Positions 1 through 22,137 of a stretch of 64,000 nt of DNA are shown here, in pieces. Made by a program: the position numbers and the translations under genes. Numbering within the stretch: position 1 is the first letter of the stretch; every line of letters starts with the position of its first letter. The stretch lies in assembly GCA_012295275.1 (NCBI GenBank), contig CM022668.1, forward strand, positions 721,637 to 785,636, given 5' to 3'. The stretch comes from Chrysomallon squamiferum (Eukaryota > Mollusca > Gastropoda > Neomphalida > Peltospiridae). Below the pieces are notes generated by a model, which was given only the letters and a program-made list of their open reading frames with translations, searched no databases and was not told the DNA's origin.

Positions 1-692
1 AAATGAGAAGAACCAAAAATGGAGAATAGATAAATTAAAATGATTAAAAATAAATTGGTCGGTTTTAGAAAACTGTTTGATGCTGACATTAGTGTCTGTT
101 ATGTTCTCATGACAACAGTAATTTATTTCCAAGGAGTGGAGATGGCAGTTTCTAGCATTTCCTGTTTTCTTTATTTCATAATATGTAATAAATAGGCATG
201 CTATTTTGATTTGAAAATGTTATGGACATTAAAAAATTAAATTAAATTTGACAAAAATATTAAGAAATAAAAGGAAGAAAATAACTTTTGCTATCCTTCC
301 CCTGACTCAAACAAAACATGAAACTTTTGTTACTTCATACAGTGCTTTTTGTCTCATATATATATATATATAGTATATTGTGGGTACACTAGATGACCAG
401 AGAAATATTATTTGTTTAATGATTTTATATGGATCATTGTATATTAATTTCAGAAGATACCTGCAACAGTTTTCATTTAGCTTGAATATATCATCAACTA
501 ATTTCATGAAAAATTTAAATCATGATCTGACTTGAATGGGAAATAACTTCTAAAAGAATGAAACTCTTCTCATATGTTACATCTAGATGACAGCTGTAAA
601 ATCTCTTCTGCCACCCCAACATTGGCCTAAGTATGGCAGCTGGTCAATAGCAGTATATCTATGGTCATCAGAACAAAAGTGAAATTTGTCTG

Positions 693-874
693 TGACCTAC
701 AAGGCTATTTAGTGGCAATGACCTATGGCAGACAAGGGTCAGAGGTTCCAGGGGTCACAGGGTCAAACATACATCAGGTAACAATGCTATTAGGTTGGTG
801 TCAGGTGAATGGTCAGTGAACTGGAGGGGAAGGGGAGCTTGCTGCATCCTTTGTTAAAATATTCACTTTGACCT
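693..874. promoter_or_regulatory. Cluster of nuclear-receptor half-sites with a DR2
   Basis: Six AGGTCA-like half-sites lie within 182 bases: TGACCT at 693 and 719, GGGTCA at 736, 752 and 760, and TGACCT at 869. The pair at 752-765 is GGGTCA-CA-GGGTCA, a direct repeat with 2-base spacing. NR1D receptors (Rev-erb, E75) are known to bind extended monomer sites and DR2 sites. The position upstream of an NR1D-type gene suggests auto- or cross-regulation, which is inference only. Confidence 0.35.
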
Positions 875-3031
875 TACATGTGCAGGTGTGCTTTTCTGTC
901 AGAATGAGAATTTTCTTTATGTGCAGCTTCATGAAGTTAAACATCTACTGCCACAGTTACTGCTACAACATTTATTACAACTAACTACTACAAGAACTAC
1001 TGTAATTACTGTTATATTACAATAAAGCTATGGTTAGTGTTATCAGTACTACCACCATTGCTAGATAAAATATAATTAAAAGTAAAAATTAAATTTTAAA
1101 ATAATGTATAACAAAAATTAATCACATTAAAAAAAAGGACTTGAAATAACAAAAATGTAAAATAATAAAATAAATTACATTAAAAAATAATAATAAATAA
1201 ATAATGAAATAAAAGAATATATATTTATATCTGCTGATGGGTATTGAACTGAGAGCCTAGAAAAAATTTGTGTACAGATTAAACGTTGTAATGATTTGGT
1301 AAGTAAATTGCTACAGAACTGCACAATGACCTGATAGATACTTCTAGTGTTGCTGCAAGTTGTTAATTAACTTCATCATGTAGGTGGATTGCAGATATCT
1401 TATTGTAATGGATACATTTGTATTTATGGTGATGAAGTATATGAATATCAGTCTTTTGAACAACATACCTTGGTTTCTTCTCTGGTGTATCATTCATAAT
1501 AAAAACTGATTTTGAATTTTGTTAGTTTAATTTAATTTTTTTATTATTATTATACTATTCTGACAGAATTTTTGTTTTAAAGTTTAAAACAAAAAGTAAT
1601 AGTGGTTCATTTATTTTAAAAGATTTATTTAGTACATTATGTATATTTGTTGAAATTACAGTCATCTTTATATATCTATACAGCTATAGGTATTCATTCA
1701 TTAACCATATATATGTGTGTGGTGTGTGTGTGTGTAAACAAAGATGAACAGACACACATACATCCATATACATTTCCTTACATAAACACTGATAATGGTA
1801 AAAATTAGCAACTACTTATCTATAAAAATTTCAAATTTGCAGACAAAAGACTTGGTTATCTGTTGATTACTGGTAGAGACATTTTACCACTGGCAAAGTA
1901 TATTTATAACTAATCTGAATAAACATACATACATGTGATGTATATACATATGGACACACTGGTATATTAAATATTATTGATACAGACATTTTATTTAAGA
2001 ACTATAAATAGCTGGTAGAAACATATGGACAGACTGCCCTGTTGTTCAAAATACCATTGTACATTATTGATACATACATAGAGACACTGGTTAAACATAC
2101 ACACACATACACACACAAATGCATTGTAATTAGTAATTACTATTTCTGTAAGTTACTGGTACAGATACATGGACAGCATGCAGTAACATTCTAAATACCA
2201 TTATATATTACTAAGAGATATGATGTGGGGACATAGAATTGAATAATTAAATGTAGTTGGTACAGACACATACAGACTTGCACAGATGGACTTGGACACA
2301 CTGTACTGGATACCATTATAAATTATTGAGTTTTGCAGTTGTGTTCATGGCCACAGCAGAAAAACACCACTGACCTCTTAGGAACCTTACCAGGAGGCCT
2401 TCTTTAGGTGGACAGTTGTCATGATGATAAAAACAAGGTGATATACACAGAACAAAACAGATGATCTATTGTGTTAAACTGTACTGGTCAACCTTACTAT
2501 TACAATGGCAGTGAAGCTGATTTATTTACAAAAAAAAAAAAAAAAAAAAAAAGAACCAAAAAGAGGTACAGGTAATAGATATTAACTAGTTGTTAAATTT
2601 CAAACTCAGTATTTGACATACCTTCAATACAAACAATGCTTCATGATTTTTGATATAATAGTTTTCATTATAATCATTATTTAAAACAAATTAACAAAAA
2701 CTTATGAGTGTAAATTTTAAAAAGAATAAAATTAATTTATTATGTTTTCACAAATTTGTTATATTTTTAGGTAGTATTAAATGTTGAAAAACAAGATCAG
2801 TTTAAAATAAATATTTAAATAATATAATAAATTTTCTTATATGCTCTTCAGACAAAATAGGACTGAACTGTATTCTGATACACCTGTATATAAAAGTAAA
2901 AATAAAATCCACTTTAACACTAAGTTAATTAAATTTAATCAGATTCAGCCCATGTAGAACATTTTTATTTCACTCTTTGTCTAAAATATTCTGAGAAAAA
3001 CAAAAATGTTGTTATTGTTCGTTTTACTCCA

Positions 3032-3273
3032 GGGTCAAATCACACGCTGTTTACTACTGCTGCAGCTGTTGCACCTAAACAGAGCCTTGCAGAGATGTCC
3101 TAGTTTAACAAACAAACAGCCCATGTTTAATGGTTTGGCCTGCCTCTGGGGTTATGACCGGGTCAAGTCAGTAGATCCAGTCAATAACATTACTACAGTC
3201 CATAATGACCTCTAGTAGAGTGACCCGGCCAGGGTAAGGGGAGGTTACTCTAGGCACATAGCCATTTGGGTCA
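3032..3273. promoter_or_regulatory. Second cluster of nuclear-receptor half-sites
   Basis: Half-sites visible are GGGTCA at 3032, TGACC-GGGTCA abutting at 3155-3165, TGACCT at 3206, TGACCC at 3221 and GGGTCA at 3268. The surrounding block is less AT-rich than its flanks. Function is inferred from motif density alone. Confidence 0.25.
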
Positions 3274-4614
3274 TTTTAGAGTCAAAAGAAATTGTTTTTC
3301 ATGTAAAATTGAGATTTTATTCTTCATATAAATATTATTAAGAAATTTCCATTTCAGTTTAAAACAGTTTTGTTACAAATATCTGCTTTGTTTTTCTTCC
3401 TCTTATTCTTTGTTTCTTTATTTTAAAAAAAAAAAAAAAAAAAAAATGTTTTCTTAATAAATAAAAAATTAAAAAAGGGGTAAGGAGGAGGAATATGACT
3501 AATTTTGCTGTTGATAAAAACAATAATTCTAAGAGTAAAAGCAAAACTATTTTCAAACTTTATTATAAAAAATAATGTGTTGTATTTAAAAAGAACAACA
3601 AAAAGCACTCCAGGACCTAATATATTTCAATGTTTGATATATGTACACTTTTATTTAATGCTAATTAATAACTAATTCTTATTTTTGAAAAAGAGAAAAA
3701 GACAACAACAAAAAAACAGCAAAGAATAAAAGAATAGATAAATAAATAAAACCTTCAAAACAAATTATGATTATAATTGTTATGATGATGACAACAATGA
3801 CAGCACCACTCAGCTACTATTGCTGCTGCTGTTGCTACTACTACTACTACTACTATTATTTAAGTTTTTGGTCCGTAATTGTATTTAGATAAGACATGTT
3901 TGTTCATGTATGTGTGTCTGTGTTTGTCTTTGTTGCCTGAAGCTACATTATTTTTACACAGATACTATTATCTTGGCTACTGTTGTCAACAGCTGCTCAT
4001 ATATAAAGTTGAAAATAAAACATATATAAGAATTTTTATAACTGTAAATAGAAAATTTTAATTTTTTCATTCAAGTCTTGGAGGAGTGGGTCACTTATTT
4101 AAATAAGTACATAACAAACCTGATCAGGATTGAGTCCTGTGGTTACAGGGGCAGAATGTGTTATGTAAGACATTTTAAAGTTGTCTGCACCACTGACCTA
4201 GTTTGATTGCACTGCATGCTGGGATATGTCAAATTAAGAGATCTGCTGTACTTTATGCAATCACAAGTGAAAAAAAAAGCCATTGACAACCAAAAGCCAG
4301 ACAGGAGACAGTAGATGAGCTGTGATTGTCTGGTGGGAGAAGCAGCTTGGGGGGATGAAAGGAAATTAAAATAGGCTAAAAGTGGGGATGTTGTAAAATA
4401 AGTTTTTTTTTAGAGTTTTGGAAGGACTTTTTCAGGAAAGTTATAAGAAAATAAAGAATAATGTTTTAAAATAGGTTTTAGAATTTATTGATGCAAAATT
4501 TTTTTTTTCTTTATTTTTTAATTTTTTTTCTTCTAAGGATTCATTATGAATAACAACAACAACACCACCAACAATAATAATGAGTTTTAAAAATTACTTT
4601 ATATATGATTACTG

Positions 4615-4615
<1 letters not shown>

Positions 4616-4662
<47 letters not shown>
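4616..4662. repeat. (CA)n microsatellite
   Basis: An uninterrupted CA dinucleotide run of about 47 bases, followed by a short TA run. Confidence 0.95.
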
Positions 4663-4670
<8 letters not shown>

Positions 4671-5632
4671 CATATTAGTAAACTCAGCATGTTTTATTTA
4701 TGGTTACATGGTGTTGGACATTTAGCAATGGATCATTCAGATAACGAGAGAGGAAACATAGGCTACTTTTTCCAATCAGCAACATCTTTTACTTGCACCA
4801 TCTCAGAGACAGAGCAGTACATATGTAAAACAGCTGTTGAGCATCAGCTGGAATGAGAAATAGCACTGATGCTACATACTGACCAAACCTCTACCACTGA
4901 GCAACATAATCAGTCATAACTGTGAATATTGTTCTCAGGAAGATAGCTTCTGGCTGACACTCTATGTGTGAAATCATGCAAATAGAGCATGTACCTTTAT
5001 TGATATAAGTTTGTGTGATTTTTAAGTGGATTAACTAAATTATGGAATTATCTGTTAACCCTAAGCAAAAGAATAAGGCTGTAATATCTTTGCCTTATTA
5101 TATTTTTAAGGAAAAATTTCTTTCTATTTTTCTCAAGTGTGCAGTAATACATTTTTAAAAAGAGAAAATAATTTGTATATAATTTGATCTACTGAGCATT
5201 ACGAGGGAATGATAAAAATTGGGTCACTGTGTAGGTTAAAGTATGTCTTTGACAAAATATGTCATCATGACATCTCACTGTTCACAGGCAACCATTATTA
5301 CCGATAGGTTAACTCTTAAAGCATATCTGAGATAACTAATAAATTAAAGAGATTTTTGTGTATATTTGAACATTATTATTTAATTTTTAGTTGTCATATG
5401 TACCTGTTGTTATATATTTTATATACTTATAAAAATGCTATTTTGTTTGTGTGTTTGTATATTTATACATTATTTTTTGTTATTTTATATATATATATAT
5501 ATATATATTTTAATCAACATATTTTATTTTTATAATGTATATCTGTAAATACTTTTTCATTTTAGAGTGTGTGCGTGTCCAACTGAATTATTTTGAAGTA
5601 TATATAACTAATATAGACAGTAGATATATATA

Positions 5633-5656
5633 CATACACACACATACATACATACA

Positions 5657-5686
<30 letters not shown>
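5633..5686. repeat. (CATA)n microsatellite
   Basis: A tetranucleotide CATA run of about twelve units, followed by a short GAT run. It lies about 400 bases upstream of the first visible E75 exon. Confidence 0.9.
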
Positions 5687-5689
<3 letters not shown>

Positions 5690-6063
5690 GATGATGATGA
5701 CACTTAAAAGTAATTCATTTATATATTTCTTGTTAAGGATGTGCTGTATGTGAATAAAGGGTTATTTTGTATTGTGTATTTTAATTTTTGTTAATTCTGT
5801 ATGAAATATTTTACATTGTTTCACCAAGTGTGTTTTGTATAAATTGAGATGGAAAGCCTGTACAAGCATGATAGGAGCTGCAAATATATAGCTTGGATAT
5901 AATAAAACAACCCAAGTTTTAAAAATGTTAACAAACATAGATAAGTAATAAAGCAAACTCAATTTGTCTGTAACAGAATTGATTCATTTTAGAGTGATCA
6001 ATTTACTGAATCAATGTGACTGTAACCTCTTATTAAATGAGACTTCTTCCAATCATTCCTTGA

Positions 6064-14760
<8,697 letters not shown>

Positions 14761-14845
14761 AAACTTTGCTACTTCTTTTTTGTTCTGTGAATGGGATTGA
14801 GTCTCATAGAAAAACTTATTGTGCTGCCCTCAAAACAGAGACGTA

Positions 14846-14855
14846 AATAAATAAA
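14846..14855 (+). terminator. E75 polyadenylation signals
   Basis: Two overlapping AATAAA hexamers lie about 90 bases after the stop codon. Other AATAAA words occur downstream, so a longer 3'UTR is possible. Confidence 0.4.
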
Positions 14856-16385
14856 ACTGATTCAAAATAATAATGTCTCTTTGCAAAGACGATAAAGTTT
14901 ATTTTTAAAGTGCAATTTTTGTAATACTTTTTTGTTTTGGGGTTTTTTTTGGCTTGGAAGGTAAATGTTTGTGAATTATTTTCACACAGAAATGTTATTT
15001 TGCATATGCAAAGAGGTAACATTATTTATTGTGCAGTGGGGTAACATTTCTTTGCAGGTGAGATAAATTAGTGCATAATTGTGAAGTAGGTAACTGTTGA
15101 GGTTACTGTTATTATTTAAGATGGTGTAAGGATGAAAATCAAACAGAAATAATCAGAACTACAAAACTAGGAGCCAGAATAGTCCTTGCTTTACATTTAA
15201 TATATTTAATTTATTTGCTTTTCTTTTCTGTGTTGTTTGAATATTGTGATGAAAGATAATATTTACATCATTAAGCAGATAAAATTTGCTGAAATGTATC
15301 ACTGTATCTATAGGAATGAGAAATCCAAATACAGCAAATGTCAAAACATGGCAACTTGATGAACTGTCATTCAGTTTGCATTATTTATTTATTTATTTTT
15401 TATTTTTTTATTTTGAATTTTTTTTAAATTATTAATATTATTATTAGTTAAAATGGAAAAAGATGAAAAAATATATTAAATAGTAACAAAATGTATTGAT
15501 TATTAATAAAAAAAAATATTAATAATTATTTATATTAATTTAGTTCTTTTTTTTCAATGAACGAAAATAGTGTTATTTATTTAGATTCAAGCTGCCAAAT
15601 GTATTGAAATTATAATATGTGTTTCTCACTTGAAATCTTATTTTATTTTATTTTATTTTATTTATTTATTTTCTCAAAGAGATATTAATAAAAGCAATCA
15701 GAATTTTAGGTTATGTAACTTTCTTTTATAAAACATCTATAATTTGGGCAAACGGCATTAATGGTTATGCAGGTTTGCATATTTATTTGTTTGTTTGTTT
15801 GTTTGTTAAAATTTGTAGACTTTGTCAAAAGATAATGAAACATTTAAAATTGTAAAAATAAAGTTAATTATTTCATTTAAATTAAAATCTTGAATAAAGA
15901 ATAAATATTTGTTGGTTTATAAAACAAGTTACAGGTATTTTCGTTGTAAAGGATTTGAGTAGGTTTAACACAATATATAAAATAAACTTGTTCATGGAAC
16001 AACATTTGAATATCCAGGAGCTGATATTAGAAATAGCATTGGACCAATGTTCAGCTGTTTCTAACAAACCATGGAGGTATGTCTGTAGAACTTTATATTA
16101 TAAAATTTGTTAGTATTAAAACTACACAGACACACATAAAATAAATTAATTAATTGTTTTGATTGTAATTATGTTAATAATGTATTTTGAATGCATGGAG
16201 ATGCATATATTATATGGGTGTCAGTATTTGGTGTATGTTAAAGTAAGGATGTAATGTGTATTATTAAATATAAATGATTTGTGTTATATTGTAAGTACGT
16301 AATGTGGTAATGTATGTATGTGGTGTATGTTATGTACATATGAAGTATGTGATATGAAGAATTTTCTGTGTAATAATGTAATAAT

Positions 16386-16697
16386 GAGTAAACATGAGTA
16401 TATTATGTGAGTAAATAATGTATGCTGTATGAGTAAACATGAGTATATTATGTGAGTAAATAGTGTATGCTGTATGAGTAAACATGAGTATATTATGTGA
16501 GTAAATAGTGTATGCTGTATGAGTAAACATGAGTATATTATGTGAGTAAATAGTGTATGCTGTATGAGTAAACTATGAGTATATTATGTGAGTAAATAGT
16601 GTATGCTGTATGAGTAAACATGAGTATATTATGTGAGTAAATAGTGTATGCTGTATGAGTAAACATGAGTATATTATGTGAGTAAATAGTGTATGCT
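16386..16697. repeat. 45-base minisatellite, about seven copies
   Basis: The unit begins GAGTAAACATGAGTATATTA and ends TGTATGCTGTAT. It repeats about seven times with few changes, with one unit 46 bases long. Because 45 is a multiple of three, long minus-strand open frames result; these are not genes. Decayed units with GAGTAAAC words continue to about 16865. Confidence 0.95.
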
Positions 16698-18088
16698 GAG
16701 TAAGGAGTATATTCTGTGACTAAACTGTATGCTATTGGAGTAAACAAAAGGTATGAAGTAAACATGAGTATGACAGGTGATAAAGAATGGTGTGAGTAAT
16801 TTGTGTTATGTATGAGTAAAGAAGCCTATGATGAGCAAGCAGTACATGGTTCGTGAGTAAACTGTTCTATGATGTGTGAATAATGTGTATATTGCTGGAA
16901 TTAGACATTTGACTGATATTTTGTGGCATGTTAATATATTTTGATATAATTTCATGTTAATGTAGATAGATATCTTTGGTTTACACTTTACTTCCAGCCT
17001 ACTCAGTACATATGTACACTATGTTACAGTCATCACTAAATACTGTCTGTGTGTCCTGTGTTTGTAAAATTTGCTTTCATTGTTAACTTATTCTCAGATT
17101 GCTGAAAATACAAGACATATCTAGTTCATCATCTGTAATTTTTCTTTCATTCTTTATTTGTTTTTTTGTTTTGTTGTTTTTTTCTTTATTTTGTTCATTA
17201 CCACAGTGTATGTTAATATATACATATATATATACTTTCTTGTCTTTAATTACATTGTTTAGACTGTGTTTTGGGTTGACCAGTATAAATAGGTTAGCTA
17301 TAACAAGAAATCTTTTTCTCCCATTGATATTTAATATAAAACTATTTAATGAAAATGTAGGAAACTTGAGAAATGTGGTTGCCTTTAGAATGAAAATTTG
17401 TCAGAAAATGTGAAATCCACATTATATTTTTGATAAATGCTTTCACATTGTCAAACATGTTTATCTGAACAATCAGAAAAACATCCATAGTCTTACTCCT
17501 AGTACAGTATTCATTTTAATATATAAAAAAATACAACAACAACATCAATAAAAATAATAATTATAAAACTAATAAAAATATTTGTTGCTTTTACAATGCA
17601 GCTTCTATGATACAATAATAACAAATGTGTTAGTTTTTACACAATGCTGAGATATTTGTATTCATTTATGTTAGTTTATTTTGTAGCCCTCACTTCATAT
17701 TTTTACAATGTTTAATAAGGTGGAAGAAATTTACAAAATAACATTTTCCCTATAAACACTGCAAACAAGTTGTAAAAAATATGAGTTGAGCAGACATACT
17801 CCATGATTGAAATTTGCAATTAACTAATGTTGATGACATTGAATGGGAAGTTAATGTGAAAATTGTGAAAATTGTGAAAATTATTAAAGTTTGTTAAATG
17901 TTCAAAATGATTGTTAAAAACAGTTATATCTGAAATGTATCATTAACATATATATATATCTTTATTTATTGTAGAAAGAAAGAATAAAAGCTCCTTTTTT
18001 ATTGAATGGAAAAAACAAACATTTTCTTCATTCATGTTAATTTATATTCATTATACATATTCATTGATAAAATGTTTTATTCAGTTCC

Positions 18089-18089
<1 letters not shown>

Positions 18090-18137
<48 letters not shown>
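18090..18137. repeat. (TTA)n microsatellite
   Basis: A run of about sixteen TTA/ATT trinucleotides. Confidence 0.95.
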
Positions 18138-19918
18138 TGTCATCTTGTTTTTGTCATTACGTTTCATAAAGTTTTTGTCCTAATCCAAACCAACATTCCT
18201 GTAGTTAAGTATTATTTAATTTTGTTTAGATATTAGGCCAAAAACATGTTTAAGAGTAATTTAAAAGTAATTACATCACTAAACAAATTATTAAAAACAT
18301 CTTTTTGAAGTGTGTTTATACCCGATTTTTGTGATGGTATTTTAAGATCAATGTGTAACATGCTTTACACAAAGGAATCATTTTAAACACAATTTTGAGT
18401 AGATATACATGTAAAATTAGCCTAGCAGATTGAAATAATCTTTTTTTAGTTAATTTTTAAATTCTCATTTGTTGAAATAGTCACAAACACTTGAAAGAAA
18501 CCATTTTCAGTTTAAAATAATAAAGCTGTTTGAAATCTAACTAAAAAACTAAAAATGTAATAAATAAATAAATATTGCCCATAAAAATGTTTTAGATATC
18601 TAGAAAATATATATTTATAGATGTTTTTAAAATTTGCTTAAATAAAATTTTGTTAGGGAAATTACTGAAAAGAAAAACAGAATTTAGCTGTAAAAGCTTT
18701 GTTTTATAATGTGTATGTTGTAAAATGGATGAAAGTAAAATTATGATTTGTTATTTCATGTGAAATAAATATGATAAACATACTACTTTGTCTAGAGTTT
18801 TTTTTTTTTTTTTTTTTGGGTTATTATTATTATCATCATCATCATCATTATTATTTAAATTTATATACTTATATATTTTCTAAAATTGTTACTATTTTTA
18901 TTTTTGGAAACATTTTAATTTTTTTATTGTTATAATGAGTCTTATGTATTAAATGAAAATTCTACTTTAATAAATGAACAAATAAATCTTGAAAAATTTG
19001 ATGGTAACCCTATCTAAATAAAACCTATCAACTACTTGAATTTTAATTGTGGAGGTTTGGAATCAATGTAATAAGTAAGTTTACTCAAAAACCTTTTGAT
19101 GAATTTGTCACCGTTTTTTAACATGTAACAACACAGGAAAGAGCATAAAATTAAAAAAAAATGTATGTTTGGTACACAGAAACTGCCCCTGAATTTCATA
19201 ATGATGCTATGTTTCCAGAGATGACACCAGAAGGAAATCAAACAAGAAAGAACAAAGTTACATAATATCAAGAATATAAATTTATTTTAGTTTATTATAA
19301 CAATATCCAAAACTCTTAGAATTTTATTAAGAACAGAAATACTAAATGTTTATTAAGAACAGAAATAGCACAATTTGTGTAACAGAAATTTCATAAATAA
19401 AAGCATCTGGTAATGTATATTTAGACTGTTTGATTTTCACTAATTCTTGCCACTTTTGCTATTTTCTCATAGTTCTAACGGCGATTTGGCCAATTACTTT
19501 TCTAATTTTTGTTTTTTTATTTTTTATTATTACAATATAACATTTTTTGGGAACAAACGTTTGTTTACACTCGTAAATCAGTGCATAGTCACCGCTTATC
19601 TTCTGTTTTCATTTTAAATACAGCAATTTTGATTTCCATCTCTAGAAACCTTTCTATTTCGTTTAAGATTCCATCTTTTTATAAATTAAAAAAAATAAAA
19701 TGAAAAACGAAATAAAGAAAGAAAGGAAGAAAAAGAAGAAGATAGGAAGCAAATTTTTTTTGAGGGGGACTGGGGTGGTGTTATATTTTGAAAATGTCGG
19801 AAAGTTATGGAAACAAACTTGTGGATGTGACATGAAAAACTGGTTCCATCTGTGTTTCCACAGAGTTCACCATCATTTTACCACGTGTTTCCCTCATGTC
19901 AGTGTTATAAGAGAGTTA

Positions 19919-19968
<50 letters not shown>
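19919..19968. repeat. (CA)n microsatellite
   Basis: About 50 bases of pure CA, followed by a short TA run. Confidence 0.95.
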
Positions 19969-19971
<3 letters not shown>

Positions 19972-20142
19972 TATATATATGAGAGAGAATATATTTAAAA
20001 GTTTGTTGATAGGCTTATCTCTAGCTCGACGTTATTATTTAAGAGGTAAGCTTCTAACTGACGTATTTTATTTATATTCTATTTAAAGATTACTTTATTT
20101 CCAACGATAAAGTTTGGATGTCTTGAAAATATATTTTGACAG

Positions 20143-20174
20143 TGACGTCACAAATATTAAGGAAAATGACGTAA
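20143..20174. promoter_or_regulatory. CRE-like site pair
   Basis: A full TGACGTCA at 20143-20150 is followed by TGACGTAA at 20167-20174. A possible donor GTAAGT lies at 20257. The same full CRE octamer sits just before the exon-1 donors of copies 2 and 3, so this could be the distant promoter of copy 1. That link is speculative. Confidence 0.2.
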
Positions 20175-20280
20175 AAAGAAAGTTAAAAAGCTAAGAAAAT
20201 ATGGTTTATATTTCTAGCTGGAAACTGTTGTTCATTACTGCAAGTTTTAGAATCAAGTAAGTATCACCGCGGTCACGTAG

Positions 20281-20870
20281 AATTATAAACCAGTGGTTGG
20301 CAACCCACCAGTGGGCGTTTGATTGCCTACGATGGGTGGCTAGGCCTTTTTGGACCTATGGATGTGCGTCGAGCCATTCTTGTAGGTATGTGTAAAAAAA
20401 AAAATTTCGCTCTCGCGACATTTTAGCCCGATCCTGGCTGGGCGCACGCCAAAGTGCACAGCATCAGCAAACTGCGGTCTTCAAAAATTCCCGTCTGTCG
20501 GTCCATTTGAAAAAACCTTTTAAATAAACTTAGTTTGATGACACAGTACTCATATCTTGCTACATCCTCACGTCCGATTTGTTATTATTGATCAAGGAGA
20601 CGTTTATCAAAAGTTTTGTGAAAATAATCTTTCTGAAAACATCTGCAAAGTCATCGATCGTTGGAAAAATATCGGGTGAATCAAACAATCAAAATATGTT
20701 CGCAGTATAGGTATGGTTATTAAGTGCTAGTGTGCTTAATTTCAACAAATTTTATGGTTGCGAAAGATTGCGCTTTAGAGGTTCGATCATGACGAGTCAG
20801 TTCAGGCGCTTTCTGATTTGCTCAGACCGGTGTAGCCAAATATTGTCATACGGTAAATTATTAATTAAAA
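20281..20870. mobile_element. Possible decayed hAT-like element
   Basis: CAGTGGTTGGCAACC at about 20291 resembles the 5' terminus of hAT-type elements. The following roughly 570 bases are visibly less AT-rich than the surroundings, with CG-containing words. No matching 3' terminus or target-site duplication was found and no transposase motif could be read. Confidence 0.25.
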
Positions 20871-21413
20871 TTCATGAGTTCTTGCAACTTGTTTAGAAAA
20901 AAAGTAAAGGTTTAGAACACTTAAAATGCTTCATTTTGATATATAATACATGTATAGTGGATATGAAGGTATATAAGATATCAGGAAATTAATAGTTTTG
21001 AAACTCTTGCCACACACGAATTCCTACTGAGTTAGTACAGTGTGTCTTTCAAGCCACAGATAAATGGATATTCGTAGAAAGAAAAGAGTATGTTTCTCAT
21101 GTATCTGCATTCAGTGTTTGAGTAGATAAACACACAGAAAAAAAAAAAAAGTTTGCCGGGGACTGAACTATTTGAGAATAATGATGCATAGATTCTGGTT
21201 AAGGATACTAATGAAATGTTCATTTGTCAATAACTCTCGGAAAAGGGAGACTTTAGCTGAGCAGAGCATTAACGTCTGGTTTTGCTGAAGCCAGTGTGAA
21301 GTAAGTTTTCGTTATTTGTCCACATACTTTTGTTACTGCATGACTGAACCATCGGCTTGACACATCCACCTACGAAAATGTTCAGTTTGGCTGTTGGAGT
21401 TGGAGAAAACTGG

Positions 21414-21475
<62 letters not shown>
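21414..21475. repeat. (AAT)n microsatellite
   Basis: About twenty uninterrupted AAT trinucleotides. Confidence 0.95.
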
Positions 21476-21476
<1 letters not shown>

Positions 21477-21988
21477 TGTGAGTGCGTGTATTAATATAAT
21501 TTTTAAAGTTTTTGTATTATTTAATGTAAAATGCTAAAGGTACAGAGGGCACAACTGCATTTCGACATTCGCATAAAAGAGTAAAATTCTGGCAAAGCAA
21601 GAAGAAATGGCTATTTCTATTTTTATCTGTGTAAAATGCCGACGAAGTCGACCCCCGCACCACTTAACAAAAGAACTCCCATACACCCATGAGTTAAATG
21701 GCGCCTAGGTTAAGATAATGTGGTTTTTGTTACAGAATATGCTGTTCGTCTGTCATCGTGGTGCTGTGAACAACTGATCTATTTTCTAAAAATATGACTG
21801 CCATTTCAAAACGTGGATTCTTGTAGTATTTTGGTTTATCATACATTATCAAAGTATAAAAAAGTTCTGAATAATGATAACTGATAATGAATGAATTGTG
21901 AAAAACATATCACATTTCAACTAACAATAACCATAGTAATAATAAAGTAAATCAAATATAACATTTTAAAACTAGTTTTCTTTTTAAT

Positions 21989-22137
21989 GATTATTTGTAA
22001 GTATTATTCATCATTAAGATGATTAGTTGGTTAATTTGTTATTAATCACAGTCTGGTAGTTGGGTAGCAAAATACTATTTCCTTTGACAAATTAACCAAC
22101 TAATCATCTTAATGATAAATAATACATACAAATAATC
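21989..22137. repeat. Near-perfect 51-base inverted repeat
   Basis: The left arm (21989-22039, starting GATTATTTG) and the right arm (22087-22137) are reverse complements at 49 of 51 positions by hand count, with a 47-base loop. The structure could form a long hairpin and looks like a small foldback element. Confidence 0.9.

Noticed and set aside
3006-3215. 69-codon open frame as a possible first E75 exon
   Set aside because: It has a stop codon and no donor that would join in phase to the exon at 6080, and the sequence does not resemble an E75 N-terminus.
4880-4912. tRNA- or SINE-like A box on the minus strand (GTTGCTCAGTGGTAGAGG)
   Set aside because: No B box at the right distance and no cloverleaf could be formed; at most a decayed SINE.
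16330-16765. Long minus-strand open frames encoding repeated MFTHTAYTIYSHNIL units
   Set aside because: They are a by-product of the 45-base minisatellite, whose unit length is divisible by three; there is no splice context or other gene feature.
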